20,313 bases of DNA from a virus (IMGVR_UViG_3300045421_000141:1-20313); one strand, 5' to 3'. Shown: positions 14,200 through 20,055, counted from the stretch's first letter. Translations and numbers: made by a program. Notes: generated from the letters alone by a model not told the origin.

Positions 14200-14262
14200 A
14201 TGGCAGGTGGAAAAGGGAAAAAATGATATTAAACCAAAAGAGTTTAAAAAACCACCTGCCAT
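14200..14262. repeat. 11-bp perfect inverted repeat in a 109-bp intergenic gap
   Basis: ATGGCAGGTGG (14200-14210) and CCACCTGCCAT (14252-14262) are perfect inverted copies 41 nt apart. They are GC-rich in AT-rich surroundings, so chance is unlikely. They lie between the OB-like protein gene and the 76-aa gene of the same leftward operon. No T run follows on either strand. Either a long-loop RNA hairpin or a pair of protein binding sites is possible. Confidence 0.55.
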
Positions 14263-14269
14263 AAAAATC

Positions 14270-14764
14270 TTAGTTATTAAAATTAATTTCAAATAAAAAC
14301 TTGTAATCTTTTATTTTCAAATCAATTTCTTCTTTTGTAACATCTATTTTACCAGATTCAATACCTGATTTCAGCAAAGCCATTACAAACATATATTCAT
14401 CTTTATTAAATGGTTTTTTTTCAACTTCAAAACCATTTTTAGAATCCTTTGCCATTTCTTGTAATTGTGCTTCTAATTCTTCAGGATTAAAGCTAGTATC
14501 TGGTTTATTGTCAGAAGGTAATTCTTGCATCATTGGTGTTTTATCTGGTTTTGATTGCACAAATAAATTACCACTTTTTTTACCCTCCTGGACAGCAACA
14601 GATAGCTTCTTACCCTTTTCTAAAAAGCTAGGTTTAACTGCTGACCACAAAATTATCTTTTGATCACCGATTCCAAAAGTATAATTTGGGTATTTGTTTG
14701 GACTTCCGTCCTTCATAAGACGATTATCATAAACATATTTTACTACACCTTGTATGTTTGCCAT
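14270..14764 (-). CDS. Possible OB-fold single-stranded DNA binding protein
   Basis: 164 residues. The N-terminal 70 residues look like a five-stranded beta barrel (ANIQGVVKYVYDNRL, YPNYTFGIGDQKIILWSAV, GKKLSVAVQEGKKSGNLFV), as in OB folds. A linker rich in Pro, Asp, Glu and Gln and a helical C-terminal part follow. The C-terminus is not the acidic tip of true SSB. It starts directly after the RecB-like nuclease stop, with GGAG 7 nt upstream. A pairing of an OB-fold protein and a RecB-like nuclease fits a phage recombination or replication module, which supports the guess. The fold is inferred by eye. Confidence 0.5.
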   Translation of the reverse strand: MANIQGVVKYVYDNRLMKDGSPNKYPNYTFGIGDQKIILWSAVKPSFLEKGKKLSVAVQEGKKSGNLFVQSKPDKTPMMQELPSDNKPDTSFNPEELEAQLQEMAKDSKNGFEVEKKPFNKDEYMFVMALLKSGIESGKIDVTKEEIDLKIKDYKFLFEINFNN

Positions 14765-15499
14765 TTATTTCTCCTTTTTTGTTAAGTAGCGATACATTTT
14801 TAAGCAAGAGATCGCTACATCATCTTGCATTTCTTTTATTAGAAATTCCTTAATATTTAGTTTACCTTCTTTGGTGCAATTAACTATGATTCCTTTATTA
14901 ACATCAATGCCTAGTTCTTCTTTAATACAAATTTTATAAAGATAGATTTGAACTAACATAGAATCTCTAATTCCTGATGATGATTTCCAATCATAGATAA
15001 TATATTCCCCAGATTTTGTTTTAAATAAAGCATCAAGAGTTCCAGTAAATTTATTTACACGACTTAAAACTTTGCGTTCTGTATATACAATTTCTAAACT
15101 TTCTTGTTTATCAAACCATTCTTTAAATTTATTAAATGATTTTTTAATTTGCTCGTTGTGAATTTCAGGAACTATTTTTTTATGAATATAATCTTCTATA
15201 AGATTATGAACCTGAGAACCAACTAAACCAGCATCACTCATTGTTTGGTTTGGTGCTTTTTTAATTTGATCTGCGATTTTAGCTATTTCAATTTCATCAT
15301 AGCTAACTCCTGCTTTGACTAATTTTTTAAATTCTTCTGAGCATACTTTAGCTGACCAGGCTCCGATAACGTTTGCTGGAGTCAATAACTTGCAGATTGT
15401 TGTTGCACTTGGCAACTGCTCATCATTCCAAAAGTATTGGTGTAGAACTGGATCAAAAAATAAAGTTTCTTGACCATTGTATAATTTTATTTCTTGCAC
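14765..15499 (-). CDS. RecB/Cas4-like PD-(D/E)XK exonuclease
   Basis: 244 residues with the motifs of the PDDEXK_1/Cas4-RecB nuclease family in order: GSQVH (G94, H98), E141 before the core, FTGTLDAL (G153, D156), YDWKSS (D170, K172) and QIYLY (Q184, Y187). This is the complete catalytic set for a metal-dependent DNA exonuclease. In phages these usually make 3' single strands for recombination, or process replication intermediates. The start is GTG at 15499, preceded by GGGGAAGG. No Cas genes, repeats or helicase accompany it, so it is a phage recombination nuclease and not a CRISPR component. There are no four Fe-S cysteines of the Cas4 type. Confidence 0.85.
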   Translation of the reverse strand: MQEIKLYNGQETLFFDPVLHQYFWNDEQLPSATTICKLLTPANVIGAWSAKVCSEEFKKLVKAGVSYDEIEIAKIADQIKKAPNQTMSDAGLVGSQVHNLIEDYIHKKIVPEIHNEQIKKSFNKFKEWFDKQESLEIVYTERKVLSRVNKFTGTLDALFKTKSGEYIIYDWKSSSGIRDSMLVQIYLYKICIKEELGIDVNKGIIVNCTKEGKLNIKEFLIKEMQDDVAISCLKMYRYLTKKEK

Positions 15500-15522
15500 T
15501 TTGCCTTCCCCATTTTTAATTG

Positions 15523-15825
15523 TTAGGTATAAATATTATACTTAATTGTTTTACTGTAATCTGATTTGGTCAAATCTTCAAACATTGAATCAATAGGAAT
15601 CTCAAAAATTTTAGAAATTCTATAAAGTTGACTTGCTGACATTTGGATAGTTCCAAGTTCAAATTTACTTATCTGCTGTTCGCATTCTATACCTAACATC
15701 TCGGCTAAATCTTTTTGACTCATATATTTAATTTTGCCTGACATAGATTCTTGAATTTTTGTATTAATCCGCAGATATCTTAAATTACTTGCAAGTCTAT
15801 TTATTATTTCGTGTTTTGTTTCCAT
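15523..15825 (-). CDS. XRE-family helix-turn-helix regulator
   Basis: 100 residues. The HTH (SQKDLAEMLGIECEQQISKF, residues about 36-55) is followed by ELGTIQMSASQLYRISKIFEI, the usual cI/Cro-like pattern, and a short tail ending DYSKTIKYNIYT. It lacks a dimerisation or peptidase domain, so it is a small Cro/XRE-type repressor or antitoxin-like regulator. An ATG at 15837 lies inside the ribosome binding site; GGAAGGA immediately before the ATG at 15825 shows the latter is the start. It sits within the leftward operon rather than at its head, so control of the divergent region at 17204-17408 is possible. Its 5' end overlaps the 80-aa gene by 22 bp. Confidence 0.85.
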   Translation of the reverse strand: METKHEIINRLASNLRYLRINTKIQESMSGKIKYMSQKDLAEMLGIECEQQISKFELGTIQMSASQLYRISKIFEIPIDSMFEDLTKSDYSKTIKYNIYT

Positions 15826-16046
15826 AAATCCTTCCATTTTTTATGCTGGTTTTGCCAGTATTCTGAATTGTAATCAGGATTATGATAAGGAAATTTTTTA
15901 TAGAATTCATCTAAACAAATTGTTTTATCTTCAATTGAACATAAGTCATAATAGTATGGTGCTTCACTAGAAGTTATATGACGATTATTTTTTGAAGCTA
16001 AAAGTAATCTATTAATTTCTTGTTGTACTGTTTTAGTTAATGTCAT
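15804..16046 (-). CDS. Hypothetical early protein
   Basis: 80 residues. An N-terminal helix (MTLTKTVQQEINRLLLASKN) precedes a region rich in Tyr, His and Trp (APYYYDLCSIEDKTICLDEF, YHNPDYNSEYWQNQHKKWKD). Two Cys (C36, C44) are too few for a zinc finger. The ATG follows the TAA of the previous gene with no gap, and its 3' end overlaps the XRE gene, so it is translationally coupled on both sides. The family is not recognised. Confidence 0.6.
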   Translation of the reverse strand: MTLTKTVQQEINRLLLASKNNRHITSSEAPYYYDLCSIEDKTICLDEFYKKFPYHNPDYNSEYWQNQHKKWKDLWKQNTK

Positions 16047-16274
16047 TTAATTAATAGTACGTTTAATAAAACGCACAATGTTATTTTTTTCATTTTTTTC
16101 TCGTTTTTTTAAATATTCCATAGTCCTAACATTTTTATAATCTATAAATCTTAATCTTGGAAATTTTTGCCAAGCAAGTTGTATATAACTAGCTAGTGTA
16201 TGGAATTTTTTATTTTTGATACAATCGTCTATGATTTTGAGTGCAACTATTAAATCAGTCTTTTTTCTTTTCAT
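16047..16274 (-). CDS. Small basic protein, unknown
   Basis: 75 residues, strongly basic (Lys/Arg in the first 5 and in the last 25 residues: EYLKKREKNEKNNIVRFIKR). The middle is helical (IVALKIIDDCIKNKKFHTLA). The ribosome binding site GGAGAAGG is clear. A nucleic-acid-binding role is plausible from charge alone. It starts inside the 47-aa gene (20-bp overlap) and stops exactly before the next start. Confidence 0.6.
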   Translation of the reverse strand: MKRKKTDLIVALKIIDDCIKNKKFHTLASYIQLAWQKFPRLRFIDYKNVRTMEYLKKREKNEKNNIVRFIKRTIN

Positions 16275-16398
16275 TTGCCTTCTCCAGTTTTTCTTTATCT
16301 AATCTTTCTTGATATTTTTTTAACGCTTCTTGCATTTTGACTCTGAAAACAGAATCACCGAGTTTTTTGCTAATTCTGTCTTTGTTAAAAAGATTCAT
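16255..16398 (-). CDS. Small charged helical protein, unknown
   Basis: 47 residues (MNLFNKDRISKKLGDSVFRV, then KMQEALKKYQERLDKEKLEK and a Lys-rich end). It is a single long charged helix or coiled coil. It overlaps the next gene by 20 bp and begins 2 nt after the stop of the 50-aa gene. No ribosome binding site is seen, so it probably depends on translational coupling. Confidence 0.5.
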   Translation of the reverse strand: MNLFNKDRISKKLGDSVFRVKMQEALKKYQERLDKEKLEKANEKKKD

Positions 16399-16400
16399 GT

Positions 16401-16553
16401 TTATTTTTTATTATTTAATATTTTTTTTAATTCTTCGTAAACGGCTTTATCATAACTACTTATTTTTGTTCCTTGAAATTCAAGAAATAAAAAATATCTT
16501 TTAATTAATTTTTTTAAGTCAATAAGCATATCACTATTTACTTTTATTTTCAT
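16401..16553 (-). CDS. Small protein, unknown
   Basis: 50 residues: an N-terminal beta-strand and helix (MKIKVNSDMLIDLKKLIKRY), an aromatic-hydrophobic stretch (FLFLEFQG) and a helix (SYDKAVYEELKKILNNKK). The start is 2 nt after the stop of the 30-aa gene. It may be a small helical hairpin. No family is recognised. Confidence 0.5.
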   Translation of the reverse strand: MKIKVNSDMLIDLKKLIKRYFLFLEFQGTKISSYDKAVYEELKKILNNKK

Positions 16554-16555
16554 AG

Positions 16556-16648
16556 TTAATTAATAAGCCAATTTAATAATATAATAGCTGACCAACCTAA
16601 GCCAAGCACAAATAAAAAAGCCAATCCTTCTTTTATTTCTTTATTCAT
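16556..16648 (-). CDS. Tiny membrane peptide
   Basis: 30 residues: MNKEIKEGLA, then one hydrophobic helix (FLFVLGLGWSAIILLNWLI). A single membrane span with a charged N-terminus. It starts within the stop of the 28-aa peptide gene (ATGA, 16645-16648), and AGAT/AGAAGG-like signals are weak. Its tight coupling suggests it is translated. Confidence 0.45.
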   Translation of the reverse strand: MNKEIKEGLAFLFVLGLGWSAIILLNWLIN

Positions 16649-16731
16649 CTAAAAAAATTCCACATAATATAAGCTGTTATTACCGCAAGTATGAAATACC
16701 AAAATCCAATATCCTCAATAAGTTCTAACAT
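16645..16731 (-). CDS. Tiny membrane peptide
   Basis: 28 residues: MLELIEDIG, then FWYFILAVITAYIMWNFF and a terminal Arg. This is a single membrane span with an acidic N-terminus. AAAGGAA about 8 nt upstream of the ATG is a good ribosome binding site, which makes it the best supported of the tiny membrane peptides here. Confidence 0.5.
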   Translation of the reverse strand: MLELIEDIGFWYFILAVITAYIMWNFFR

Positions 16732-16733
16732 TT

Positions 16734-16838
16734 CTAAATTCCTTTTGATAAATTTTCTTTTTGCCACAATGTTTTAAATATTCTTCTTTTTTTTTTATTA
16801 CACCAATAACTATAATAACCTGATATTTTTTTTTTCAT
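16734..16838 (-). CDS. Tiny basic peptide, unknown
   Basis: 34 residues, very basic (MKKKISGYYSYWCNKKKRR, then IFKTLWQKENLSKGI). It contains two A10 homopolymer runs in the coding strand, so slippage or sequencing errors could change the frame. The stop TAG is 2 nt before the start of the next peptide gene, whose ribosome binding site lies in its 3' end. Its reality is uncertain. Confidence 0.4.
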   Translation of the reverse strand: MKKKISGYYSYWCNKKKRRIFKTLWQKENLSKGI

Positions 16839-16879
16839 ATTTGTTCTTTTGTTTGTATTTTCACATATAAATATTCTTT

Positions 16880-17203
16880 TCAGTTAAGACCAGCATCAAT
16901 TAATTGTTTTTTAACTTGTTTGCCACACTCAGAACCTAGATAATAACAACCCATATCAGAATCATTAAATTCTTTTTCTAATCTTGCATGGTCTTTTTTA
17001 TTAACTAAACATAATGGACTCATATAACCTCTGGTTTTAAATGCTTTATTATAACTTTTGATTCCTTTTCCACAAATGCAACATTGATCTACAAATTTTA
17101 TTCCACTTGTAAGAAAATGATTGTCATTTTTATCAAAGTTACTTCCATCTATAACAGCGTCAAAATATTCTAAACCGTTTTTTGAATCTTTTTTTAAAGT
17201 CAT
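16880..17203 (-). CDS. Zinc-binding-like early protein, first gene of the leftward operon
   Basis: 107 residues from the ATG at 17203, which has AAGGA 5 nt upstream; the frame is open to 17296, but that extension crosses the promoter. Cysteines C41, C42, C44 (DQCCICGKGIKSY), C65 (SPLCLV), C86 and C93 (GCYYLGSECGKQVKKQL) are arranged as a pair of C-x-C/C-x2-C-like sites, so one or two bound zinc ions are likely. The pattern 'CxxCGKxI...GSxCGKxV' is common in small phage proteins of unknown role. Being first after the promoter, it is probably made early and in the largest amount. Confidence 0.65.
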   Translation of the reverse strand: MTLKKDSKNGLEYFDAVIDGSNFDKNDNHFLTSGIKFVDQCCICGKGIKSYNKAFKTRGYMSPLCLVNKKDHARLEKEFNDSDMGCYYLGSECGKQVKKQLIDAGLN

Positions 17204-17234
17204 ATTTTCCTTTTTTGTTTTGTTATATAAAAGA

Positions 17235-17262
17235 AATATAACTAAATAAATAAATAAGTCAA
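17235..17262 (-). promoter_or_regulatory. Sigma-70-like leftward promoter
   Basis: On the minus strand, TTGACT (17262-17257) and TATATT (17240-17235) are separated by 16 bp, one or two mismatches from consensus in each box. Transcription would begin near 17228 and drive the leftward operon from the gene at 17203 to 12950. The -35 box overlaps the end of a 12-bp palindrome. Confidence 0.65.
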
Positions 17263-17273
17263 ACTTTAAAGTT
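17262..17273. promoter_or_regulatory. 12-bp palindrome at the -35 box, possible operator
   Basis: AACTTTAAAGTT is a perfect palindrome whose last base is shared with the -35 hexamer of the leftward promoter. This is a natural place for a repressor such as the XRE-family protein at 15523-15825. Only one copy is seen, and the link to that protein is inference. Confidence 0.4.
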
Positions 17274-17362
17274 GAGAATTTTTTATAATTATACAAGAAT
17301 TATATCAATAAAATCAATGAGTTATTCGTTGCTATTTTGTTCTATATTTGTTAATAAAAATT

Positions 17363-17390
17363 GTGGTGTGTATGCCTTCCTACACACCAC
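17363..17390 (+). promoter_or_regulatory. GC-rich hairpin in the leader of the rightward operon
   Basis: GTGGTGTGTA (17363-17372) and TACACACCAC (17381-17390) form a perfect 10-bp stem with an 8-nt loop TGCCTTCC, by far the most GC-rich structure nearby. It is followed by AATATAG and then GGAG and the ATG at 17409, with no T run, so it is not a terminator. It may be an operator for the rightward promoter or an RNA structure that protects or controls the message. The loop CCTTCC could pair with a GGAGG-type ribosome binding site. Confidence 0.55.
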
Positions 17391-17408
17391 GTAAATATAG
17401 GAGAATCA

Positions 17409-17552
17409 ATGCCATTAATTAAAGGTTATTCAAAAAAATCAATAGCGAAGAATATTTCAAGAGAAATGAAATCTGGTAAATCAAGAAAACAATCTGTTGC
17501 AATTGCCTTATCAGTTGCTAAGACTGCAAAGAAAAAAGCTAAAAAATATTAA
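17409..17552 (+). CDS. Small basic protein, DUF6496-like
   Basis: 47 residues (MPLIKGYSKKSIAKNISREM, then KSGKSRKQSVAIALSVAKTA and a Lys-rich tail). The pattern 'KG.S.K....NI..EM..GK...QAVAIALS.A' is that of a very widespread small phage and bacterial protein that I know as DUF6496, function unknown. The real start is ATG 17409 with AGGAG 6 nt upstream. It is the first gene of the rightward replication-side operon and follows the leader hairpin. Confidence 0.75.
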   Translation: MPLIKGYSKKSIAKNISREMKSGKSRKQSVAIALSVAKTAKKKAKKY

Positions 17553-17554
17553 TC

Positions 17555-17938
17555 ATGCAAATCTTGAAGGCAAATATTATAAAATCAGAAAAGCATAGAA
17601 GATTTGTTGCTTCATTTCCTTGTGTAGTTTGTTCAAATAATACTCAAGTACAAACGTGCCATATAAGATCAATACCTAAATTTGGAAATATTGGCAAAGG
17701 TGTTAGAGATGATTCTTATTGTATTCCAATGTGTTCAAGATGTCATTTGTATCAACATAAAATTGGAGAACTTAAATTTTTTGAGATGTATAATATAAAT
17801 CCTATATTGATTTCTATGAAATTATCAATTATATCTCCATGTAAGAAAATAAATCAAGCAAAACAGGAAGGTAAATATAATGGCAAACTTAACTACCGAG
17901 AACATATCAGAATCAACAAAAAAGATTCTTTGCAATAA
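17555..17938 (+). CDS. HNH endonuclease-like protein (DUF968/Ref-like zinc nuclease)
   Basis: 127 residues. A zinc knuckle is formed by C23-V-V-C26 and C60-S-R-C63. The nuclease core is C35-H36-I-R-S, then IGKGVRDDSYCIPMCSRCHL with H64, and H68-K-I-G-E. This 'CxxC...CHI...CxxCHxxQHxxGE' layout is that of phage HNH proteins of the NinG/DUF968/Ref type that act in recombination. The gene lies 2 nt after the DUF6496-like gene; its 3' end overlaps the next gene by 59 bp, an unusually long overlap that may make its last residues (about 107-127) variable. Confidence 0.75.
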   Translation: MQILKANIIKSEKHRRFVASFPCVVCSNNTQVQTCHIRSIPKFGNIGKGVRDDSYCIPMCSRCHLYQHKIGELKFFEMYNINPILISMKLSIISPCKKINQAKQEGKYNGKLNYREHIRINKKDSLQ

Positions 17939-18155
17939 AAAAATATATAAAGATGTTAATTTTTTTGAGGTTCCTCATAATAAAATTTTATTAGCAGTAA
18001 TTAGATCAATAACAAAAAAATCTTTTGCCCAGATCGGCAAAGACTATAAAAAATCTTGGTATAGCATTTATGCGTCAGTAAAAGATACCCAGAAAAATGG
18101 ATTAAAATCATTTACAAATAAAGTTATAGAATTAGTTAAAGAAGATTTAAAATGA
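17880..18155 (+). CDS. Small DnaA domain IV-like DNA-binding protein
   Basis: 91 residues, basic. Residues about 43-75 (NKILLAVIRSITKKSFAQIG, then KDYKKSWYSIYASVKDTQ) match the spacing of the DnaA C-terminal domain: 'A.YL.R..T..S...IG..F..RDHTTV..A...I'. The RDHTTV signature that reads DnaA boxes is replaced by KKSWYSIY, so the base contacts must differ. There is no AAA+ ATPase domain; it is the binding domain alone. AGGAAGG precedes the ATG. It sits between the HNH nuclease and the replication protein, which fits an origin-binding or initiator-helper role. Family assignment is by eye. Confidence 0.5.
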   Translation: MANLTTENISESTKKILCNKKIYKDVNFFEVPHNKILLAVIRSITKKSFAQIGKDYKKSWYSIYASVKDTQKNGLKSFTNKVIELVKEDLK

Positions 18156-18727
18156 CTAATGGTTGGATAGCTTTACATAGAAAAATTTATAATTCTAAAG
18201 ATTTTAATAATCAGTTAGAAACTTCAATATTTATTTATTTATTGAGTAATGCTTCACATAAAGATTGTAAAGTTGTTTACCGTAAAAAGAAAATTAACCT
18301 TAAAAGAGGTCAAATTTGTATAGCAATCAGGGACTTAGCAAACAAATTTTTGATTTCTTATTCAAAAACTAAAACAATAATAAATCATTTAATTACAACT
18401 AATAATATAAATCAAAATATAATCAAAAATTTAAGCATATTTAGCATTGTAAAATATAGCAAATATCAAGATCAGGCCGAAAAAAAAAATCAAAATATCC
18501 CACACAGAACAACAACTAATATATATAATACTATTAGTAATAATAATGATAATAATGTTAATAATATGGATAACTTTAAAAATAAAAAAATTGCAATTCC
18601 TTGTTTGCAAGACCTAAAAACCAAAATTATTGAAAAACCTAAAAAACTAAACGAATGGGAAACGATGCGTCAAAAACTTGATGACCAAAACTATGAGAAA
18701 TGGGTATTATCTAAATTAAACTCTTGA
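18152..18727 (+). CDS. Replication initiation protein with N-terminal winged helix (phage replisome organiser/DnaD-like)
   Basis: 191 residues. The N-terminal domain (GWIALHRKIYNSKDF, IFIYLLSNASHKDCKVVYRK, INLKRGQICIAIRDLANKF, then ISYSKTKTIINHLI and IVKYSKYQDQ, residues 4-113) follows the well-known 'GWIKLHRKL...LL..A.HK......I.LK.GQ.....R.LA..L..S..TVR..L..L......F.I..I.NY..YQ' pattern of phage replication proteins. A long Asn-rich linker (about 120-145) and a short C-terminal tail (NEWETMRQKLDDQNYEKW) follow; the tail may bind the host helicase loader. It overlaps the DnaA-like gene by ATGA. An origin may lie in or near this gene. Confidence 0.8.
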   Translation: MTNGWIALHRKIYNSKDFNNQLETSIFIYLLSNASHKDCKVVYRKKKINLKRGQICIAIRDLANKFLISYSKTKTIINHLITTNNINQNIIKNLSIFSIVKYSKYQDQAEKKNQNIPHRTTTNIYNTISNNNDNNVNNMDNFKNKKIAIPCLQDLKTKIIEKPKKLNEWETMRQKLDDQNYEKWVLSKLNS

Positions 18728-18815
18728 TTTTATTAGAATATATATGTTTAAAATTATATATTTACATTAACTATAAATCAATCTATCTGGGCTAAATTAA
18801 ACTACTGGAGAAACT

Positions 18816-18989
18816 ATGAAAATAGAAAAAATAATATCAAAAGTTGAAAAAATACAAGATAAATTAAATGATGATCTGGACGAAATAAAAGACCTTCTTG
18901 AGGAACACGCAGAAGAAATGGAAGATGATTCTTATGATGATTCTGATGATTCAGATGAAGATTCAGATTCTTCAAACGACGAAGAATAA
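18816..18989 (+). CDS. Highly acidic small protein, possible DNA mimic
   Basis: 57 residues: an N-terminal helix (MKIEKIISKVEKIQDKL) and an Asp/Glu/Ser tail (EDDSYDDSDDSDEDSDS). By my count 26 of 57 residues are acidic and 6 are basic, net about -20. The ribosome binding site GGAG lies 6 nt before the ATG. Such charge is typical of DNA-mimic inhibitors (Ocr-, ArdA- or Ugi-like in charge only) and of partner-binding acidic tails. It follows the replication gene after an 88-bp gap that holds only AT-rich sequence. No family is recognised. Confidence 0.6.
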   Translation: MKIEKIISKVEKIQDKLNDDLDEIKDLLEEHAEEMEDDSYDDSDDSDEDSDSSNDEE

Positions 18990-19038
18990 ATTCAAATACA
19001 GATAAGCTATCAAGCTGGAAGGCTATCTTAATTATTCA

Positions 19039-19653
19039 ATGAATATTAAATTAATATCCATTAAATTATGGAGACATTCATTGATTTGTCTTTTTTTACT
19101 TTTTGTATTTGTTTTAGGCACGTTTTTTCCAAATGATTATATAAAAAAAACGATTAGACAAAAAACATTAGATGAAATCAAGAATTTAGTTTTGTTTGAA
19201 CCTACAATTGAAATTATGTCTAGTGATAGATTTATTGAAAGCATGAAGAGATGTATTGCTTATCATAATCTAGAAATTAAAAATCAAGAACAAATCCCAT
19301 CATCTTTAATTATTGCTCAAGCAATTATGGAATCTAATTTCGGCAAGTCAAGGTTTGCAATAGAAGGAAACAACTTATTTGGAATTAGAGTTTGGTCAAA
19401 AAATGGAATACTGCCACTTGCTCAAGACCCTTCTATAAATTGGCGAGTAAAAATATTTAAAACAAAATGCCAGTCAGTTAAATTTTATATTGATCTACTT
19501 AATACAAATCATCATTATCAAGAATTTAGAATTACAAGAAATAAAACAAAAGACCCAATTCTTCTTGCAAATACATTAGATAATTTTAGCACTAGTAAAG
19601 AATATTCAAATTATGTTAAAAAGATATTAGTTAAATACAAGGATAAATTATAA
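19039..19653 (+). CDS. Bax-like N-acetylglucosaminidase with N-terminal membrane anchor
   Basis: 204 residues. A membrane anchor or signal segment (HSLICLFLLFVFVLGTFF, residues about 13-30) is followed by a glucosaminidase (GH73/Bax type) domain. SLIIAQAIMESNFGKSRFA gives the catalytic Glu98, and GNNLFGIRVW (110-119) is the conserved substrate-cleft motif; VKFYIDLLN and YSNYVKKIL match the C-terminal part. It cuts glycan strands of peptidoglycan. The uncleaved-looking anchor would place it in the periplasm. Together with the M15 endolysin it is a second wall hydrolase in the window; it may be a SAR-type lysin or an entry or exit helper. It directly precedes the mini-gene run (TAATG). Confidence 0.85.
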   Translation: MNIKLISIKLWRHSLICLFLLFVFVLGTFFPNDYIKKTIRQKTLDEIKNLVLFEPTIEIMSSDRFIESMKRCIAYHNLEIKNQEQIPSSLIIAQAIMESNFGKSRFAIEGNNLFGIRVWSKNGILPLAQDPSINWRVKIFKTKCQSVKFYIDLLNTNHHYQEFRITRNKTKDPILLANTLDNFSTSKEYSNYVKKILVKYKDKL

Positions 19654-19760
19654 TGGCTGGAGAAACCACATCAACTAGTATTGCAGTTCTTTACTCAAAA
19701 AGTAAAGCTAAAGGAACTTATAGAGTTTATAAACCTAAACCTTTGAAAAAGAAAAAATAA
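19653..19760 (+). CDS. Small Lys-rich peptide, unknown
   Basis: 35 residues (MAGETTSTSIAVLYSKSKAK, then GTYRVYKPKPLKKKK). The C-terminus is strongly basic. The start overlaps the glucosaminidase stop (TAATG) and the stop overlaps the next start in the same way. Translation is supported by this coupling rather than by a family match. Confidence 0.55.
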   Translation: MAGETTSTSIAVLYSKSKAKGTYRVYKPKPLKKKK

Positions 19761-19876
19761 TGGCAAAATTAACTATTGCACAAAAATATAAATCTTTAAA
19801 AAAACAAACAGAAAATGCAGGAATGAAAGTTTATGAAAAAAATGGCAAACTGATTGTTGCAAAGAAAAAAAAATGA
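19760..19876 (+). CDS. Small Lys-rich peptide, unknown
   Basis: 38 residues (MAKLTIAQKYKSLKKQTENA, then a beta-hairpin-like GMKVYEKNGKLIVAKKKK). Coupled on both sides: TAATG upstream and ATGA downstream. It is basic and probably binds nucleic acid or a virion component, but this is inferred from charge only. Confidence 0.55.
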   Translation: MAKLTIAQKYKSLKKQTENAGMKVYEKNGKLIVAKKKK

Positions 19877-20055
19877 AAAAAAGAAAAAGTACAGTCAATT
19901 TAGCTGGAAATTACACTAAACCAACTATGCGAAAGCGTCTTTTTTATTCTATAAAAAGCCGAGCAGTTGCAGGAACAAAAGCTGGTCAATGGTCAGCGAG
20001 AAAAGCACAATTACTAGCAAAGACTTACAAAGCTATGGGGGGTGGATATAAATGA
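19873..20055 (+). CDS. Small basic protein of a widespread phage family
   Basis: 60 residues. NYTKPTMRKRLFYSIKSRAV and AGQWSARKAQLLAKTYKAMG with the ending GGGYK form a motif I have met often in phage and prophage genomes ('AGQWSARKAQLLA..YK..GGGYK'), function unknown. It starts in the stop of the previous gene (ATGA) and its stop overlaps the next start. The conserved Trp/Arg/Gly pattern suggests a folded domain rather than a free tail. Confidence 0.7.
   Translation: MKKRKSTVNLAGNYTKPTMRKRLFYSIKSRAVAGTKAGQWSARKAQLLAKTYKAMGGGYK

Noticed and set aside
14161-14292. Extended N-terminus of the 76-aa protein (MKLILITKIFMAGG...)
   Set aside because: The extension is encoded by the inverted repeat region and AT-rich spacer, with no ribosome binding site. 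It looks like an open frame by chance.
14765-15499. Cas4 of a CRISPR system
   Set aside because: The nuclease motifs fit, but there are no repeats, no other cas genes and no four-Cys iron-sulphur motif. A phage recombination nuclease is the simpler reading.
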